Part shown: positions 7,232-13,385 of the stretch, piece after piece
Layout: every line of letters begins with the position of its first letter
Position numbering within the stretch: position 1 is the stretch's first letter
DNA from: a virus
Reading direction: 5' to 3' (one strand)
IMG/VR virus record: IMGVR_UViG_3300027509_000013
Coordinates: 62,001 to 126,000 of that record
DNA: 64,000 nucleotides
The notes under the pieces: model-generated
Seen by the model: only the letters and a program-made list of their open reading frames with translations
Told to the model about the DNA's origin: nothing
Database searches by the model: none
Program-made: the position numbers and the translations under genes

Positions 7232-7332
7232 ATTATCTCTTTCTTACTCTCTCCCTCTCTCTCGTACTCTCTCCTGACTCTCCTTCCATCTCCTGACTCT
7301 GGTACTCACTCTCTCTTCTTGCTCTCTCTCAG
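7232..7332. repeat. Polypyrimidine/polypurine tract
   Basis: About 100 bases almost purely C and T on the plus strand, with the 10-mer CTCCTGACTC occurring twice (about 7271 and 7291). The opposite strand is correspondingly purine-rich. No reading frame explains it. Such tracts can form triplex DNA, act as origin elements or be part of a structured RNA. Confidence 0.5.
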
Positions 7333-7510
7333 GAGGTCCTACTTCATCGGGTGGCTCTTGCCGTATGGTTACATTTACTAATACCCCGCGCGACGCCTGG
7401 CACTGACTTGACCGGGGGGTATTCGAAAGTCCGAGAGGACAACCCCCGATATATTATACATGACCCCCAGACCGAGCAATGTGGTTGTTAAAGCATGAAT
7501 GGTAAATAAG

Positions 7511-7543
7511 TATTATCTTAGTATAGATAATTACTTTTTTAAG
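7511..7543 (+). terminator. Rightward terminator 1
   Basis: ATTATCT and AGATAAT form a 7-base AT stem with a 6-base loop, followed by TAC and six T. Confidence 0.5.
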
Positions 7544-7557
7544 ATTTGGAAGTCTAT

Positions 7558-7587
7558 GAGGTCGGTCCAGGAGGTACCGGCCTTTTT
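7558..7587 (+). terminator. Rightward terminator 2
   Basis: AGGTCGGT pairs with ACCGGCCT (8 pairs, one G-U) around CCAGGAGGT and is followed by five T. Strong intrinsic terminator. Confidence 0.65.
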
Positions 7588-7671
7588 ATTGATAAGAATC
7601 AGGGTTTTATTGATCTCCAAGGGTTTCGTTGGATGCAATGGAATGAGGTTGGTATTAACTCATGTTGGTTG

Positions 7672-7703
7672 GGGCAGTCTTTTAGGTTAGACTGCCCCTT
7701 TTT
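7672..7703 (+). terminator. Rightward terminator 3
   Basis: GGGGCAGTCT and AGACTGCCCC form a perfect 10-base stem followed by five T. It overlaps the last codons of the leftward gene 7682-8356, so rightward transcription really ends here against that gene. Confidence 0.7.
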
Positions 7704-8356
7704 ATTTGGTTATTAGTGTTCATAAATCTTTTTATGTTAGAAAGGTCGTGTTGGAGACTTATTAATTTGGATTCCATAAGCATCACAATCATAGCGCAGA
7801 CATGGAGATCTTTATGTGTTTTAGCTAGTCCATTTAATTGATATCTAGTTCCCTCGACTGAGAGTATAAGAGGTTTGATAGACAATGTAATTTTTTTGCT
7901 AGAATCTGTAATATCTATTGAATGTTTGATCACCTCGTATATATCTAGATCATCTTCTATTCTTTGGCCTACTATTTTGTCTCCAGAGAAGTGTTTTACT
8001 TCAGTTCTGAGTCCGACGTAAGCTTTGTAAGCAAGTATTAAGTCTTTGAACTCTTTATCGATGTCAATTTCGTCGATACCTTGTTCTTTTATTGATACAT
8101 TATCCATTTGGAAGCACATCTTCTCAAATTCTTTATTAGTGAGAACAGAGATCTCAAGATTAGCATCTTTAATGATCCAATCATTTTCATTTAATAGGTT
8201 CATAGTTTCATTCAATCCAATTATTCGAGGATCTTCAGCTAGAGTACATTTGAACCTATACTCTGTTCCTCTTAGGAAATTGTTTATTCTATCGAATTTA
8301 ATAGCTGTTCTTTGCCACTGCATTGCTTCGATTTCTTCTTTTCTTGTGTATTTCAT
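7682..8356 (-). CDS. Unknown protein
   Basis: About 224 residues from the ATG at 8356 (start sequence KYTRKEEIEAMQWQRTAIKF). A longer frame to 8473 exists but would overlap the upstream gene by 100 bases, so the start 14 bases after that gene's stop is preferred. Predicted alpha/beta with a helical C-terminus (CAMIVMLMESKLISLQHDL). It probably shares a transcript with 8370-9404. Not recognised. Confidence 0.6.
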   Translation of the reverse strand: MKYTRKEEIEAMQWQRTAIKFDRINNFLRGTEYRFKCTLAEDPRIIGLNETMNLLNENDWIIKDANLEISVLTNKEFEKMCFQMDNVSIKEQGIDEIDIDKEFKDLILAYKAYVGLRTEVKHFSGDKIVGQRIEDDLDIYEVIKHSIDITDSSKKITLSIKPLILSVEGTRYQLNGLAKTHKDLHVCAMIVMLMESKLISLQHDLSNIKRFMNTNNQIKRGSLT

Positions 8357-8369
8357 AGATCGTTGTGTT

Positions 8370-9404
8370 TTAGTATGAGAAATTAGGTGTGATATTGATA
8401 TTGTAGTTGTGTTTAAAGAAAGCCTTAGTAGCTTTTTTGGAAGAGTAGTCTTTATCGGAGCAGACAATGCCATTTTCCATGTAAGAGCAGAATAGGCATC
8501 CTAGGATCTTTTTATCTTGAATAAAGGTTCCGGCTAGAGGTTGTTCGGAAGCACATTGAGGGCAGAAGCCTTTGATTCTAGTAGGATCTGATATACGACC
8601 ACCTGCGTAGTAGTTTATAGTATCAGGACAGATAACAAAATGGTTTTCATCTGGGATGTTTGATACTTCCGAGAGATCGAGGTTAAAATAGATCATAGAA
8701 TCCCTCATAGGCATAGCAGGGAATAGATATCCTGGTGTTTTGAGTTCATGAGTACACTTTTGATCTTTCTTGTTGATATTTTGTGTGATTTGCTTGAATC
8801 CATGGTCAAGCATGATTATTTTTAGTCTAGTGGCCATAGCATCGTTGTAGCCGTATATTTTATCGAAATAAATCTGTCTAGAGTCCTTATCTATCCAAGT
8901 AAGGCTTCTGGCAAGTAGCACTTCGCCGCGTTTCACCCTTTTAGAGATACAAGCAGCAGTGATCATCTGTCTATCGTACCAGTTAGCAGAATCTATTTTA
9001 GCCTGACTCTCTACCATGCAAGTCCATAATCCATTTTTATTATGCTGTCTGTATTTGTAGAAGTTTTGAGGTCTAAAGAGATAAGAAGGGCTATTAGTGT
9101 AGAAGTAATCGATATTAGTAAGCGAGCAAGCTTTGATTATGTCCAGAGCCTTGTTAGTAGTAAGAGAAGAGTATTTACCTACTCTGGCGATGAGTTTACC
9201 CGGCTTTACCTTACGATTATGCTTATCTAGCAGCATAGGAGAGCCAGGAATAGACTTTAGCGGTTGTTTTCGCATAATCTTAGCCAAAGGAGCTGAAAGT
9301 CGCTTCACGGAGCTTAAATCGTGCATTCCAAGGGTCTCTTGGTACTTAGAAATAGGGGAATAGAAGATAGAATCTTGTATAGATCGTCGCTTAAATCGTT
9401 GCAT
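8370..9404 (-). CDS. Conserved-looking phage protein with C-terminal zinc ribbon
   Basis: 344 residues. N-terminal third is basic and helical (LSAPLAKIMRKQPLKSIPG). The middle contains CMVES followed by VKRGEVLLARSLTW and IYFDKIYGYND, a layout I associate with an uncharacterised family found in many large phages. At the C-terminus CPQC (about 284) and CLFC (about 305) form a zinc ribbon. Function unknown. It heads the leftward pair with 7682-8356; no good promoter was found between 9405 and 9480. Confidence 0.6.
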   Translation of the reverse strand: MQRFKRRSIQDSIFYSPISKYQETLGMHDLSSVKRLSAPLAKIMRKQPLKSIPGSPMLLDKHNRKVKPGKLIARVGKYSSLTTNKALDIIKACSLTNIDYFYTNSPSYLFRPQNFYKYRQHNKNGLWTCMVESQAKIDSANWYDRQMITAACISKRVKRGEVLLARSLTWIDKDSRQIYFDKIYGYNDAMATRLKIIMLDHGFKQITQNINKKDQKCTHELKTPGYLFPAMPMRDSMIYFNLDLSEVSNIPDENHFVICPDTINYYAGGRISDPTRIKGFCPQCASEQPLAGTFIQDKKILGCLFCSYMENGIVCSDKDYSSKKATKAFFKHNYNINITPNFSY

Positions 9405-9451
9405 AATGTAAAATTAAAGAAATTTATTATGTATTAGTTGAAAAATTGTCT

Positions 9452-9459
9452 TAGATTTG
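9452..9459 (+). promoter_or_regulatory. Predicted -7 box, rightward
   Basis: TAGATTTG fits TAnnTTTG; the -33 element is poor. It would start a transcript near 9465 leading through the terminator-like hairpin at 9596 into the first tRNA cluster. The gap 9405-9644 otherwise holds only a possible 22-codon GTG frame near 9498. Confidence 0.4.
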
Positions 9460-9595
9460 TTTCGAATTAAGAAGTTAGCAATAGACAATACATTAAAGTG
9501 AAAACAAAAATTCAACAAAGGCATCCTCGCAACTATCACACTCGTGATGGAGTAGACGCTATTTGACCTTTTGTAAAGAACTATTAGTGTAGATG

Positions 9596-9630
9596 CCCCT
9601 CATGAGTGAAAGCTTATGAGGGGTTTTTTT
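9596..9630 (+). terminator. Hairpin plus T-tract before the tRNA-Pro cluster
   Basis: CCCCTCAT and ATGAGGGG form an 8-base stem followed by TTTTTTTATTTT. The tRNA-Pro begins 15 bases later, so the cluster must be transcribed through it or start within it. Same layout at all five clusters. Confidence 0.7.
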
Positions 9631-9644
9631 ATTTTGATCAATAT

Positions 9645-9720
9645 AGGGATGTAGCTTAGTGGCCAGAGCGCGTATTTTGGGAATACGAAGGCGAGTGTTC
9701 AAATCACTCCATCCCTACCA
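9645..9720 (+). tRNA. tRNA-Pro(TGG)
   Basis: Cloverleaf with acceptor AGGGATG/CATCCCT, anticodon stem CGTAT/ATACG around TTTGGGA (anticodon TGG), T-arm GAGTG-TTCAAAT-CACTC, and an encoded 3' CCA. Confidence 0.9.
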
Positions 9721-9725
9721 ATTAT

Positions 9726-9801
9726 GGTAGCCTTGTGCTGTTTTGCAATGCAGCCGGACTGTGGATCTGGTGCGACGGGTTGGATTCCCGAGGTTTACCC
9801 A
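9726..9801 (+). tRNA. tRNA-His(GTG)
   Basis: Anticodon stem CCGGA/TCTGG around CTGTGGA (GTG). D-stem GCTG/CAGC. The acceptor (GGTAGCC with GGTTTACC) starts with the extra G typical of His but has a mismatch, and the T-loop is TTGGATT rather than TTCRA, so it is somewhat degenerate. Confidence 0.75.
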
Positions 9802-9806
9802 ATAAT

Positions 9807-9879
9807 AGCCATGTAGCTCAACTGGCAGAGCGCTTCCCTACGAAGGAAGGGGTTGGGAGTTCGACTCTCTCCATGGTTA
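9807..9879 (+). tRNA. tRNA-Arg(ACG)
   Basis: Acceptor AGCCATG/CATGGTT, anticodon stem CTTCC/GGAAG around CTACGAA (ACG, expected A-to-I modification), T-arm GGGAG-TTCGACT-CTCTC. CCA not encoded. A short hairpin GGCGC-TTC-GCGCC lies just downstream (about 9900-9912). Confidence 0.9.
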
Positions 9880-9923
9880 CTAAAATTTTAAAAATCGACG
9901 GCGCTTCGCGCCTAGATACACAT

Positions 9924-10003
9924 GGTCAGGTAGCCACCCTCCTCTTCTAAAGGAGTAAGTGTAATTGGAGCTGAAAATCGGGGTTCGAATCCCTGTCTGA
10001 TCA
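9924..10003 (+). tRNA. Atypical tRNA-Arg(TCT) without a normal D-arm
   Basis: Acceptor GGTCAGG/TCTGATC, T-arm CGGGG-TTCGAAT-CCCTG and anticodon arm CTCCT-CTTCTAA-AGGAG (TCT) are all good. But only 8 bases (TAGCCACC) separate acceptor and anticodon stems, and 23 bases (with GTAATTGG) separate anticodon and T arms. TAGC can pair with GCTG in that insert, enclosing the anticodon arm. Confidence 0.65.
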
Positions 10004-10028
10004 CTATTAAATAATAAATTTATTATTG

Positions 10029-10036
10029 TATATTTG
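10029..10036 (+). promoter_or_regulatory. Predicted -7 box, rightward
   Basis: TATATTTG 18 bases before the ATG at 10054; the -33 is unclear. Would serve 10054-10320, tRNA-Gln and following genes. Confidence 0.5.
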
Positions 10037-10053
10037 TAAAAAATATATTAATT

Positions 10054-10320
10054 ATGACAGCATCGGAATTGTTAAATAAAGTACTGACTAAAGTATTTGC
10101 ACTTCAATCTTTATCTGGTAAAATCAGGATAAAGACTGAAGAAAATAAAATGCAAGAACTAAATCTGTTTATTGTCTACTCTAATCATCCTGTTCAGTAT
10201 AACAATAAAATAAGTATTCTGAATTCTGATGATCATGATCTTGAAGAAATTTGGGAACAATTCAAAGAAGATGTTGATACCAATATAAGAGCAATTGATC
10301 ATATCGTTAATATGCCTTAA
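10054..10320 (+). CDS. Small unknown protein
   Basis: 88 residues; basic helical N-terminal part (ASELLNKVLTKVFALQSLSG), strand (LNLFIVYSNHPVQYN) and an acidic C-terminus (DLEEIWEQFKEDVDTNI). Lies between tRNA-Arg and tRNA-Gln with its own -7 box. Not recognised. Confidence 0.55.
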   Translation: MTASELLNKVLTKVFALQSLSGKIRIKTEENKMQELNLFIVYSNHPVQYNNKISILNSDDHDLEEIWEQFKEDVDTNIRAIDHIVNMP

Positions 10321-10329
10321 ATTACACAA

Positions 10330-10402
10330 TGATGGTTAGCATAACTGGTTAGTGCATCGGGTTTTGGTCCCGAGGGATGGAGTTCGAGTCTCCGACCGTC
10401 AT
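10330..10402 (+). tRNA. tRNA-Gln(TTG)
   Basis: Acceptor TGATGGT/ACCGTCA, D-arm with GG, anticodon stem TCGGG/CCCGA around TTTTGGT (TTG), T-arm TGGAG-TTCGAGT-CTCCG. CCA not encoded. Confidence 0.9.
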
Positions 10403-10417
10403 CTAAATTACTGTTTT

Positions 10418-10714
10418 ATGAATGATACAAACATACCTGGTCCTTCCTTTACGGACTTTCTATATGCTGATATACCTACATTTACATCAGGTGAAGGTGT
10501 AGATACTCTTGAATATTTCAAACCTATCATACCAGATCCTGGTCCTAGACAGTTTAATTTATTTGTAGGCACCGAAGGATTCTTTCTTATTAGTGACGGG
10601 TTTAAAGATGAAAGAGATCGATCAGAACGTAAACACTGGCTAGCTCAAAGAATAGCTTACAGGAACCTGATCGATGGTAGAGAATATTACTCACGATTTA
10701 ATAGCCCAGTATGA
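10418..10714 (+). CDS. Small unknown protein
   Basis: 98 residues from the ATG at 10418; the frame continues upstream into tRNA-Gln, so the first ATG after the tRNA is chosen. Aromatic, acidic N-terminal half (FTDFLYADIPTF), C-terminus RNLIDGREYYSRF. Stop overlaps the next start (ATGA). Not recognised. Confidence 0.5.
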   Translation: MNDTNIPGPSFTDFLYADIPTFTSGEGVDTLEYFKPIIPDPGPRQFNLFVGTEGFFLISDGFKDERDRSERKHWLAQRIAYRNLIDGREYYSRFNSPV

Positions 10715-10884
10715 GAAGATTTATAGGTCAGGAGATAGATGTCGGATCATTCTATACTTTAAGATACAGGTGGGTTTACCTGCCAAATGAGGCCTACATC
10801 GAAGTTCCGCGGCAAATCCGACCATCAGTGCACTCAAACAAACAAAACATCCTCTACAGCGGCCAAAAACTACTTATCCGATGA
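10711..10884 (+). CDS. 57-residue basic unknown protein
   Basis: Short frame overlapping its neighbours by 4 bases on each side (ATGA junctions at 10711 and 10881), which supports it as a real gene. The peptide is basic and aromatic (FYTLRYRWVYLPNEAYIEV). Not recognised. Confidence 0.5.
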   Translation: MRRFIGQEIDVGSFYTLRYRWVYLPNEAYIEVPRQIRPSVHSNKQNILYSGQKLLIR

Positions 10885-11006
10885 ATAAATACTACAAACA
10901 AGCTATTATTGAAAGATATCAAAGCCACAATGGATGCTTATCATGCTTTATATTTATTATCTGGATTTTAGTAATGCTTATTGCATTGATACTTTCTTAC
11001 TCATGA
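10881..11006 (+). CDS. 41-residue single-span membrane peptide
   Basis: Basic N-terminus (NKYYKQAIIERYQ) followed by a hydrophobic helix of about 20 residues (CFIFIIWILVMLIALILSY). Coupled to the previous gene by a 4-base overlap; converges with the leftward gene at 10997. Could be a small membrane effector; holin-like size is noted but unsupported here. Confidence 0.45.
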   Translation: MNKYYKQAIIERYQSHNGCLSCFIFIIWILVMLIALILSYS

Positions 11007-11251
11007 AAAAACAAGAAATAAATCCAAGCACCAATAAATAAAAGTACAGGTATAAAACCAAAAATGAAATAACGAAATTTTCTATAGTATATCATTTTCT
11101 TCTCCTTTATTATAAGCTGATCATAATAGTAGTTAATAGCTTTGGGAATAGAACTACTCCAATAACCAAATGATATAGAAGATTCCTCGTAGTGCTCGAG
11201 AGCTCTTTTCCTCAAATCTTCTAGTGGTGTTTGTGCTGCTTGATTATCCAT
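10997..11251 (-). CDS. Small membrane-anchored unknown protein
   Basis: 84 residues with one C-terminal hydrophobic helix (about 58-80, FRYFIFGFIPVLLFIGAWIY). The N-terminus is charged and helical. Overlaps the upstream gene (11244) by 8 bases; same operon. Confidence 0.55.
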   Translation of the reverse strand: MDNQAAQTPLEDLRKRALEHYEESSISFGYWSSSIPKAINYYYDQLIIKEKKMIYYRKFRYFIFGFIPVLLFIGAWIYFLFFHE

Positions 11252-11690
11252 TGTCTAATTTTATTTTAGCATCTATTTCTAAACCAATTATATCATGCAA
11301 CTCTTTCCTCAGATTCTTAGCTGTCTTTTCTGCTTCCAGTATCCCAGATATCAATTTCTTATGTCTTAATTTAGGATCGTGAATCCTTTTATCTCTAGGC
11401 TTGCTAATTGCAACCGAAGCCAAATCAAAACCTAAATTAGCTATTGCAACATTCAAATCATCTAGATATAAATCTCTAGGAAAACCAAATGCATTTCCAT
11501 CAGTTAATTGCTTGAAAATAATCATTTGAGGAACTGGATTGATTTCATGCTGTTCGCAGATTATTTTAGCCTCTTCTAAGCTTTGCTTGCTGTATCCAAC
11601 ATAAGTGCCTCCAGTCCTAGAAGCACATTTTAAAAGATGTATGGTTTTACCACTTCTTCTTGATTTATATAGTATTTGTACATTATTCAT
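11244..11690 (-). CDS. Small P-loop NTPase-like protein
   Basis: 148 residues. Near the N-terminus YKSRRSGKT (about 8-16) resembles the Walker A of terminases and related ATPases, and LYLDDLN (about 75-81) a Walker B. The protein then becomes basic and helical (RDKRIHDPKLRHKKLI; KTAKNLRKELHDII). It is too short for a full terminase and lacks the nuclease half. Possibly a DNA-binding ATPase or a decayed terminase/helicase piece. Overlaps neighbours by 8 bases on both sides. Confidence 0.55.
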   Translation of the reverse strand: MNNVQILYKSRRSGKTIHLLKCASRTGGTYVGYSKQSLEEAKIICEQHEINPVPQMIIFKQLTDGNAFGFPRDLYLDDLNVAIANLGFDLASVAISKPRDKRIHDPKLRHKKLISGILEAEKTAKNLRKELHDIIGLEIDAKIKLDNG

Positions 11691-11871
11691 TTTTTGATTT
11701 TATTTGTTCTTTAAGCCATAAAAAAGCTATTTCTTTTGATTCAAAATCAGAGCTTGCATCTGATACATATACACCAACTCTTTGTTTAGTGCTTTTAGCT
11801 ATAAATGATACATAATGCTCTGTTCCATTATGCTCTACCTCTGTTAATTCTATAAATCTATCTAAAGTCAT
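11683..11871 (-). CDS. Small unknown protein
   Basis: 62 residues, mainly strands then a C-terminal helix (IAFLWLKEQIKSKNE). First gene of a three-gene leftward unit (11871 to 10997). A -7 box (11876-11883) lies so close that the message may be nearly leaderless. Confidence 0.5.
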   Translation of the reverse strand: MTLDRFIELTEVEHNGTEHYVSFIAKSTKQRVGVYVSDASSDFESKEIAFLWLKEQIKSKNE

Positions 11872-11875
11872 AAAT

Positions 11876-11883
11876 CAAATATA
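11876..11883 (-). promoter_or_regulatory. Predicted -7 box, leftward
   Basis: Leftward TATATTTG ends 4 bases before the ATG at 11871, predicting a very short or absent leader. The -33 region is not convincing. Confidence 0.4.
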
Positions 11884-11901
11884 CAAAAAATTTTTATTTA
11901 G

Positions 11902-11976
11902 TACACCAGGTGGGCTACGATCCCACGATCCCTCGATTAAAAGTCGAGTACTTTAGTCCAACTAAGCTACTGGTGC
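11902..11976 (-). tRNA. tRNA-Lys(TTT)
   Basis: Acceptor GCACCAG/CTGGTGT, anticodon stem CTCGA/TCGAG around CTTTTAA (TTT), T-stem GTGGG/CCCAC but with a non-standard loop ATCGTAG. Confidence 0.85.
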
Positions 11977-11978
11977 AT

Positions 11979-12054
11979 TGGAGAACGTAGACGGGCTCGA
12001 ACCGTCGTATCCGGATTTGCAGTCCGGCGCCTATGCCATCTCAGCCATACGTTC
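11979..12054 (-). tRNA. tRNA-Cys(GCA)
   Basis: Acceptor GAACGTA/TACGTTC, anticodon stem CCGGA/TCCGG around CTGCAAA (GCA), T-arm GACGG-TTCGAGC-CCGTC; encoded 3' CCA. Confidence 0.9.
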
Positions 12055-12059
12055 ATTAG

Positions 12060-12127
12060 CACAGGATGAATGAGTCGAACACTCTCGTAAGGGTTTGGAA
12101 TCCTTTTAGCTCCACAGCCTATCCTGC
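12060..12127 (-). tRNA. tRNA-Trp(CCA), short D-arm
   Basis: 68 bases. Acceptor GCAGGAT/ATCCTGT, D-arm reduced to GCT-GTGG-AGC, anticodon loop TTCCAAA (CCA) on stem AAGGA/CCCTT (one mismatch), T-arm GAGTG-TTCGACT-CATTC. Confidence 0.75.
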
Positions 12128-12133
12128 ATAAAT

Positions 12134-12216
12134 GATTGATCCTCGGATTCGAACCGACCTCTGCCATTGCCACTCACTTTTCAGCGCGGGAGGAATCGAA
12201 CCTCAAAATCAATCAT
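12134..12216 (-). tRNA. tRNA-like composite element, identity unresolved
   Basis: Leftward, TGATTGAT and ATCAATCA form a good acceptor-like stem. Inside are two T-arm-like hairpins, GAGG-TTCGATT-CCTC near the 5' end and TCGG-TTCGAAT-CCGA near the 3' end, with GTGGCAATGGCAGAG (D-arm-like) between them. It does not fold as a normal cloverleaf. Either a chimera of two tRNA pieces or an extreme D-armless tRNA with loop TTCGATT. Confidence 0.4.
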
Positions 12217-12218
12217 AG

Positions 12219-12290
12219 CGACAATGGACAGATTCGAACTGCCGTCCTCGGAACTTCACCCCGATGCTAAGCCACCTCAGCTACATTGTC
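12219..12290 (-). tRNA. tRNA-Phe(GAA)
   Basis: Acceptor GACAATG/CATTGTC, anticodon stem TCGGG/TCCGA around GTGAAGT (GAA), T-arm GGCAG-TTCGAAT-CTGTC. Confidence 0.9.
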
Positions 12291-12294
12291 AAAT

Positions 12295-12330
12295 AAAAAA
12301 AGCCTCGCAAAATTAATTACGAGGCTTTTT
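12295..12330 (-). terminator. Hairpin plus T-tract before tRNA-Phe cluster
   Basis: AAAAAGCCTCG pairs with CGAGGCTTTTT (11 pairs) leftward, then the T-tract TTTTTTTATTT runs directly into G1 of tRNA-Phe. The stem can also terminate rightward transcripts. Confidence 0.7.
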
Positions 12331-12416
12331 CATATGATCTAATCACATAGGTTTAGCAATCTCGCAATTCATGCAAAGAGAAACAAAACCATTTTTTTGT
12401 AATTAAAATCATAATG

Positions 12417-12436
12417 CAAATATAGTGTTATATTTG
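12417..12436. promoter_or_regulatory. Divergent pair of -7 boxes
   Basis: CAAATATA (12417-12424; leftward TATATTTG) and TATATTTG (12429-12436; rightward) form a near palindrome. They would drive the leftward tRNA cluster and the rightward gene at 12449. Neither has a good -33. Confidence 0.5.
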
Positions 12437-12448
12437 TTAAAAAATAAC

Positions 12449-12775
12449 ATGATATCAAAACTTTCTTCAGAAGTAATCGATTTCGTAGCTAAAGTAGAAG
12501 CCAAATATCTTGAATACATGCAGGAGAGATTCCCTAATAATCGTATTGAGGAATTTGAAGTAACTGAAAACAAAAAGTACGTTAAGGTTATTCAATCAGG
12601 TGCCTTCTGCTTTATCAATAGAGAAAATGGGGATATCTATATGGCTAAAACATTTAGTTCTCCATCATTAAAAAATCCTCGAGGTAATTTATTCTCTAAA
12701 CAACTGGGAATGGAAGCGATATCTGAAAGATCTGCAGGAGGTAGAATCCATCCCCATATTAGGTATCTAAGATAA
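12449..12775 (+). CDS. Small unknown protein
   Basis: 108 residues from the ATG at 12449, 12 bases after the -7 box; an in-frame start at 12425 would overlap the promoter. N-terminal helix with EVIDFVAKVEAKYLEYMQE, then strands (FCFINRENGDIYM) and a glycine/basic C-terminus. A general pattern seen in many small phage proteins, family not named. It is the only rightward gene inside the leftward tRNA region. Confidence 0.55.
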   Translation: MISKLSSEVIDFVAKVEAKYLEYMQERFPNNRIEEFEVTENKKYVKVIQSGAFCFINRENGDIYMAKTFSSPSLKNPRGNLFSKQLGMEAISERSAGGRIHPHIRYLR

Positions 12776-12779
12776 AAAG

Positions 12780-12850
12780 CGGGCCATCCCGGGCTCGAAC
12801 CGAGGATAACGGAGAGACAGTCCGTCGTATTACCACTATACTAATGGCCC
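12780..12850 (-). tRNA. tRNA-Asp(GTC)
   Basis: Acceptor GGGCCAT/ATGGCCC, anticodon stem ACGGA/TCCGT around CTGTCTC (GTC), T-arm CTCGG-TTCGAGC-CCGGG. Confidence 0.9.
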
Positions 12851-12854
12851 ATTG

Positions 12855-12928
12855 AGCCTAAGCAGGGATTCGAACCCCGGACATCTTCATTACAAATGAA
12901 GCGCTCTGACCAGCTGAGCTACTTAGGC
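12855..12928 (-). tRNA. tRNA-Thr(TGT)
   Basis: Acceptor GCCTAAG/CTTAGGC, standard D-arm, anticodon stem CTTCA/TGAAG around TTTGTAA (TGT), T-arm CGGGG-TTCGAAT-CCCTG. Its 5' end overlaps the stop codon of the HNH gene. Confidence 0.92.
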
Positions 12929-13365
12929 AAGTTTTTATTTAAATGAGACATTTTACCTCCACATCTTCGGCTACATGTAGGTGTTTTTCCCATTGATAGT
13001 TTATGATTTATATTTTTACAGTCTTTTGAAAATTCATTTTTACAAATTGGACAAATTAAGGTTATCATTGTTTTAGATTTCCCAATATGCTTATTGTGCT
13101 TCACTATATTCTCTTTTCTGGAAAGGATTTGAAGATTTGATATAGAATCATTCATTTTATTTTCATCTATATGATCTACATGCTCTTCTGGCCTTAAATA
13201 CCTTCTTACATGACAACTCATTATATATCTAGCATATGAAGTCGAAGTTTTTGTCCCATCTCTCCGAACCAATGCGACAACTCTTCTTGGTTCTTTGTTT
13301 GTATTTACATATCCTGCGATGTAATCTTTATAATATGGCCATCTTAATACTATTTTTGTTGACAT
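12919..13365 (-). CDS. HNH homing endonuclease-like protein
   Basis: 148 residues. The HNH core is visible at about 57-85: an EEHVDHIDENKMNDSISNLQ segment in which HVDH, N and the downstream N are the expected ββα-metal residues, followed by ILSRKENIVKHNKH. The C-terminus carries CPIC (about 107) and CSRRC (about 134), a zinc-finger module typical of free-standing phage HNH endonucleases. It would nick or cut a specific site and copy itself there. It sits in the tRNA array and its last bases overlap tRNA-Thr by 10, a typical insertion next to a conserved target. Confidence 0.85.
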   Translation of the reverse strand: MSTKIVLRWPYYKDYIAGYVNTNKEPRRVVALVRRDGTKTSTSYARYIMSCHVRRYLRPEEHVDHIDENKMNDSISNLQILSRKENIVKHNKHIGKSKTMITLICPICKNEFSKDCKNINHKLSMGKTPTCSRRCGGKMSHLNKNLPK

Positions 13366-13385
13366 ATAAATTTATTTACTTAATG

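Larger units (their letters stand above)
7333..7703 (+). ncRNA. Candidate rightward structured non-coding transcript(s)
   Basis: The 571-base gap 7111-7681 holds no convincing gene. Rightward folds are strong: ATACCCC (7380-7386) can pair with GGGGTAT (7415-7421); alternatively CGGGGG pairs with CCCCCG around an inner GTCC-GAGA-GGAC hairpin with a GNRA loop (about 7411-7448). The part 7380-7480 is markedly GC-rich in an AT-rich genome. Three rightward terminators follow (7511, 7558, 7672). A clear plus-strand promoter was not found. Whether this is one RNA with several ends or several RNAs is open. Confidence 0.5.

Noticed and set aside
7499-7690. 63-residue rightward open frame
   Set aside because: It runs through two strong terminator hairpins and has no start signal; the stretch is better read as non-coding RNA.
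8357-8473. Longer start for the 7682-8356 gene
   Set aside because: It would overlap the upstream gene by about 100 bases; the later ATG leaves a normal 13-base gap.
9735-9950. Open frame across tRNA-His and tRNA-Arg
   Set aside because: Entirely inside tRNA genes; no protein-like features. The same applies to frames at 11967-12173, 13914-14174 and 18104-18322.
10881-11006. Holin call for the 41-residue membrane peptide
   Set aside because: Size and one hydrophobic helix fit, but it lies in the tRNA region far from the lysis genes, so only a membrane peptide is reported.
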